Assembly (NCBI GenBank): GCA_947166565.1
Contig: CAMVEL010000016.1
Coordinates: forward strand, 1 to 42,354
Length of the DNA: 42,354 bases
Direction of reading: 5' to 3'
Source: an uncultured Erysipelotrichaceae bacterium
GTDB taxonomy: Bacteria > Bacillota_I > Bacilli_A > RFN20 > CAG-826
Positions within the stretch are counted from its first letter, which is position 1, and each line of letters starts with the position of its first letter. The notes under the pieces were generated by a model. The model had not been told where the DNA came from and did no database searches. It saw only the letters and a list, made by a program, of their open reading frames with translations. This document shows, in pieces, positions 39,865-42,354 of the stretch. The translations under genes were made by a program, and so were the position numbers.

Positions 39865-41430
39865 TTATTTGAGGATATAACCACTGAGGATGGCAAGCTT
39901 CGAAGTCATTTCCTGCTTTCTTCCATCCTTATAGGTAAGACGGTAATAGTTTTGGCCATCGCGCTTCAAACGTTCGATCTTCTCGATACCCCTCCTTGCA
40001 AGGTTATCCGTATTGAAGGCCTTGCCGTCTTCTGGGAATGGGGTGAGTTCGCCATCCTCCCCTTTGACGGAGGCAAGGCGGGCAAAGCCTTTGGTCAAGA
40101 GCATCTTCTTGTTGATGTCATAGGATAATCCGTTGACGGAGATGCGGTATATCTTTCTGAAAATCGAGGGGGAACGTTTGATATATTCGACACCCATATC
40201 CGAAAGTTCCTTAGCCGAAATGAATTCGATGTTATCGCCAGGATAGGGTTCATCGAGAGCAAGCGTGACGGCTTTTTCGATTTTCTTGACTAACCCAAGT
40301 TCCACGAGACGATCGAAGGTCACGCTTTCGGTGGTCCCTTCCCTTATTAAGGAATAGGAATGAACGGAACCTAATTCTTCCTTATGGAAGCCTTCATAAC
40401 CCTTGGATTTGAAGACGCTTTCTCCTAAAAGGACGCCTTTGGGGGTATCTTCTTCCCAAAGGTTGAAATCGAAATAAGGCGCTTCTTCTTTTTCGATTTC
40501 CTCATCTTCATGGTATTCGCCTTCGAAAGAGGCTTGGTCTTTTAGGATCGCGATGACTTGCTCAATGGTCGGACGTTTCTTGTAATCAAGCTCGGTCATC
40601 CCCATGAGCAAGGCATAGAAATCGACCTTATGTCTGGAACCGATTTGCATATGGGCGGCCTTATGGAAGGAGAATTCCTTGCCATAAAGCAAGGCGTTAC
40701 CGACGTCCCTTGCCCCCGTTACGGAAGGAAGCTCGCCAAAAAGGATATGATGGATGGTGATGGCTAAAGAGAAGATATCGCTAGCCTTGGTGATGGATTT
40801 CTCATCATAGCCATCCTCGCCTTCGATATAGCCAATCGCTTCAGGAGGCTGATATCCTTCAGTACCCCCAAGGCTTTCATAATCGGGGACGTTCCCATCG
40901 ATAAAGGAATTGTCGAAATCCAAAAGCAAGGGGATGTAGGTTGACCCTTCTTTGACGAAACCGAAGTTCTGTGGCTTGAGGTCTCCGTGGATTACATCGA
41001 GGGCGTGTATCGTTTTTATGTCTTCCGCCATCGCAAGAGCGAGAGCGATTTTGGATGCGTTGGTCGGCAAAAGAAGCTTATCGAAACCGATCAGCCCTTC
41101 GATAAAGGGGGTGACCGTGACGAAATAATTGCTCTCATCGACGAAGTGGTCGACCTCTGGGACTATGTGGTTTTTGCTGACGGTCAAGGAAGCGAATTTC
41201 TTCTTGATCGCGGTTTGCTTATCGCGGACCTTCTTGAATTCCACGAGCTGAAGGTCATAGCTGGCTTTGGGGAGTTTTGAGGAAGGGAAACGCACGGAGA
41301 TGGAGCGTTTAAGAAAATACCGGTTGCTTCCCTTTTTGGCGGTGACGAAAGTTCCGTTACCGGTCGTTTCCCAGTTTATACCAACGCTAGAAAGCCATTT
41401 GGGTTCGATGCTATAGCCATGGTAATCCAT
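39865..41430 (-). CDS. Protein kinase with repeated C-terminal domain
   Basis: 521 residues; GAGGAGGG upstream. Kinase domain about 18-310: Lys41 (YFLKRS), VIHGDLKPQNFGF with D150, K152 and N155, DFDNS with D171 (DFD instead of DFG), and GTEGYQPPE as activation segment end. All key residues are present. An acidic linker (about 315-335: YHEDEEIEKEEAPYF) is followed by a C-terminal region (about 370-521) that seems to contain small related beta/alpha units (RLVELGLVKKIEKAV, LARRGIEKIERLKRDGQNYY). Soluble. Lies between a terminator after the VWA gene and the PP2C gene, so it is the central part of the triad. Confidence 0.92.
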   Translation of the reverse strand: MDYHGYSIEPKWLSSVGINWETTGNGTFVTAKKGSNRYFLKRSISVRFPSSKLPKASYDLQLVEFKKVRDKQTAIKKKFASLTVSKNHIVPEVDHFVDESNYFVTVTPFIEGLIGFDKLLLPTNASKIALALAMAEDIKTIHALDVIHGDLKPQNFGFVKEGSTYIPLLLDFDNSFIDGNVPDYESLGGTEGYQPPEAIGYIEGEDGYDEKSITKASDIFSLAITIHHILFGELPSVTGARDVGNALLYGKEFSFHKAAHMQIGSRHKVDFYALLMGMTELDYKKRPTIEQVIAILKDQASFEGEYHEDEEIEKEEAPYFDFNLWEEDTPKGVLLGESVFKSKGYEGFHKEELGSVHSYSLIREGTTESVTFDRLVELGLVKKIEKAVTLALDEPYPGDNIEFISAKELSDMGVEYIKRSPSIFRKIYRISVNGLSYDINKKMLLTKGFARLASVKGEDGELTPFPEDGKAFNTDNLARRGIEKIERLKRDGQNYYRLTYKDGRKQEMTSKLAILSGYILK

Positions 41431-41452
41431 ACGGTTACCCTCCTCTTGTATA

Positions 41453-41487
41453 CAAAATAAAGCCCCGCGTCATAAAGCCAGCGGGGC
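41453..41487 (-). terminator. Terminator between the VWA and kinase genes
   Basis: On the - strand: GCCCCGC / GCGGGGC stem (41487-41481 and 41468-41462, 12-base loop) followed by TTTATTTTG. It sits 14 bases after the VWA stop. Either the kinase and later genes are made by read-through at a lower level or they have another promoter, which I cannot see in the 20 bases left. Confidence 0.85.
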
Positions 41488-41500
41488 AATTGGAATGATC

Positions 41501-42190
41501 TTACCTTCCGACTGAAGCGGCGACGAGCTTGACGATCTCGTTGAAGTCGACGTCGTTTAGGCCGCGGCCCGATTCAACCGCTTTAAAGATGGAACCAGGA
41601 AGCATGCCGGCGAGTTCTTCATAGAAGGTGCCTTTCGGAGCGAAGATGACAAGCCTTTTGTTCCTCTTTTGGAGCTTGATGGAAGGATCTTGGACGGCGC
41701 AGTTCCAGATGTTGATGAGGCCATCGAGATCGACCATGTCCTCTGGATAGTCCGGAGAGGAGGCGCGAGATTTTAATGGAAGGGCGTCGGCATCGGTGAA
41801 CAAGACGGTGACCTGACGGTCCTTGGCTCCGACGTTCCAATCGGATTTGAAGGCATAATAGAGGGATTCGAGTCCGTTTTCGGGAGCGTCTCCGCCACCG
41901 CTAGCGGAAATGCCGTCTAGCCAGGAACGGAAGAGGTCGTTATCAAGCGGAAGCTCGAAGAATGGGGATTCGACCATTGAATCCTTGCCATCGTCCTCAT
42001 AATCGCGAAAAACGATTACGCGGACACGGACGCTATCGATATCAGAGCCAATATCGACGAGGGCGTTGATGAGGTCTTGGTGGAAACGGACCGCGCCTTC
42101 CTTGACGTTTTCGATGACCGGGACCATCGATCCGGTTCCATCGATGCAGAAAACGACGTCGGCGTTTCTTTTGGTGATATTTTCAGCCAT
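41501..42190 (-). CDS. VWA-domain protein, TerY-like
   Basis: 229 residues; TAGGAGG upstream. The protein is essentially one VWA domain with MIDAS DGTGS (D17, T19, S21), SGGGDAPENG and LFTDADALPL. T19 in place of the usual Ser is functional in other VWA proteins. It differs strongly from the two VWA genes at 24565-26023: no EW tail and an APKGTFYEELAGM end region. First gene of the second triad and, because of the terminator behind it, probably made in excess over kinase and phosphatase. Confidence 0.9.
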   Translation of the reverse strand: MAENITKRNADVVFCIDGTGSMVPVIENVKEGAVRFHQDLINALVDIGSDIDSVRVRVIVFRDYEDDGKDSMVESPFFELPLDNDLFRSWLDGISASGGGDAPENGLESLYYAFKSDWNVGAKDRQVTVLFTDADALPLKSRASSPDYPEDMVDLDGLINIWNCAVQDPSIKLQKRNKRLVIFAPKGTFYEELAGMLPGSIFKAVESGRGLNDVDFNEIVKLVAASVGR

Positions 42191-42252
42191 GGGCTTTCCT
42201 CCTAATACAATCCGCTTTCACTGGTGGCGGAATGCTTTTTTCGGTTGAATTA

Positions 42253-42281
42253 ATTATATATTAAACAAGGGTTCGTAGCCA
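42253..42281 (-). promoter_or_regulatory. Probable promoter of the second VWA gene group
   Basis: Perfect -10 TATAAT (42253-42258, - strand) in an AT-rich stretch; the -35 at 17 bases is poor (TGGCTA, 42276-42281). The leader of about 55 bases contains a small hairpin (arms TCCGC/GCGGA, 42211-42215 and 42227-42231) before the ribosome site. Nothing else is seen to the window end. Confidence 0.5.
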
Positions 42282-42354
42282 TAAATAAATGAAGGCATAT
42301 TTTCCTACAATTAGAGCCGAGGATATGATCTCCCTCTAGAAAGAATCCATACCA

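Noticed and set aside
38104-41430. Kinase and PP2C as an anti-sigma/SpoIIE-type stressosome
   Set aside because: The kinase is of the eukaryotic-like type (HGDLKPQN), not a GHKL kinase, and no STAS or sigma factor gene is present.

Overview
The window comes from a bacterium of the Bacillota type, probably an uncultured gut member of the Bacilli/Erysipelotrichia range. The basis is Gram-positive ribosome sites (AAGGAGG-like) before nearly every gene, many lipobox-type lipoproteins, no outer-membrane proteins, a heterodimeric ABC exporter, a TrpX-type ABC importer, and starch- and galactan-degrading enzymes. TGA is used as a stop, so the code is standard. The lineage below phylum is a guess. 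No rRNA, tRNA, complete insertion sequence or CRISPR array was seen.

Layout. (1) 1-14064: a + strand glycan region. It has two type I pullulanase lipoproteins (78-2720 and 10911-14024) and between them a galactan block: exported GH53 galactanase, a 610-residue uncharacterised protein, a zinc-ribbon protein and a leaderless cytoplasmic GH53. (2) 2844-5333, lying inside region 1 on the - strand: a mobile-element remnant with XRE repressor, ImmA/IrrE peptidase, DUF4417 protein, a polymorphic toxin type 50-like protein and a small acidic likely immunity protein. (3) 14065-14406: a recombination scar with an array of TTTAGTGTT repeats, the first 14 codons of a truncated gene, and a 132-bp copy of the 3' end of the second pullulanase. 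(4) 14407-28797: eleven tightly spaced - strand genes. In transcription order they are an HslV-like Ntn hydrolase, lipoprotein, protein kinase with zinc ribbon, two VWA proteins, PP2C phosphatase, a beta-repeat protein, a WYL regulator, a MACPF (perforin-like) lipoprotein, a Ser-rich lipoprotein and a ComEC-like metallo-beta-lactamase lipoprotein. (5) 29053-32140: a + strand ABC importer preceded by a Tyr-rich leader peptide and a transcription attenuator. (6) 32170-37086: - strand heterodimeric ABC exporter, PI-PLC and a small membrane protein. (7) 37202-42190: a second - strand VWA/kinase/PP2C group ending in a zincin-like protein.

How the genes fit together. The VWA + kinase + PP2C combinations in regions 4 and 7 match the TerY-phosphorylation (TerY-P) triad known from comparative genomics, here without Ter proteins. 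In region 4 the triad is collinear with a MACPF pore-former, a WYL regulator with its own predicted promoter, and two surface lipoproteins. I infer a signalling-controlled antagonism, defence or surface-attack system, and this is the most interesting part of the window. The attenuator in region 5 is the clearest regulatory find: a leader peptide with five Tyr codons just before mutually exclusive RNA hairpins, suggesting tyrosine-responsive control of the importer.
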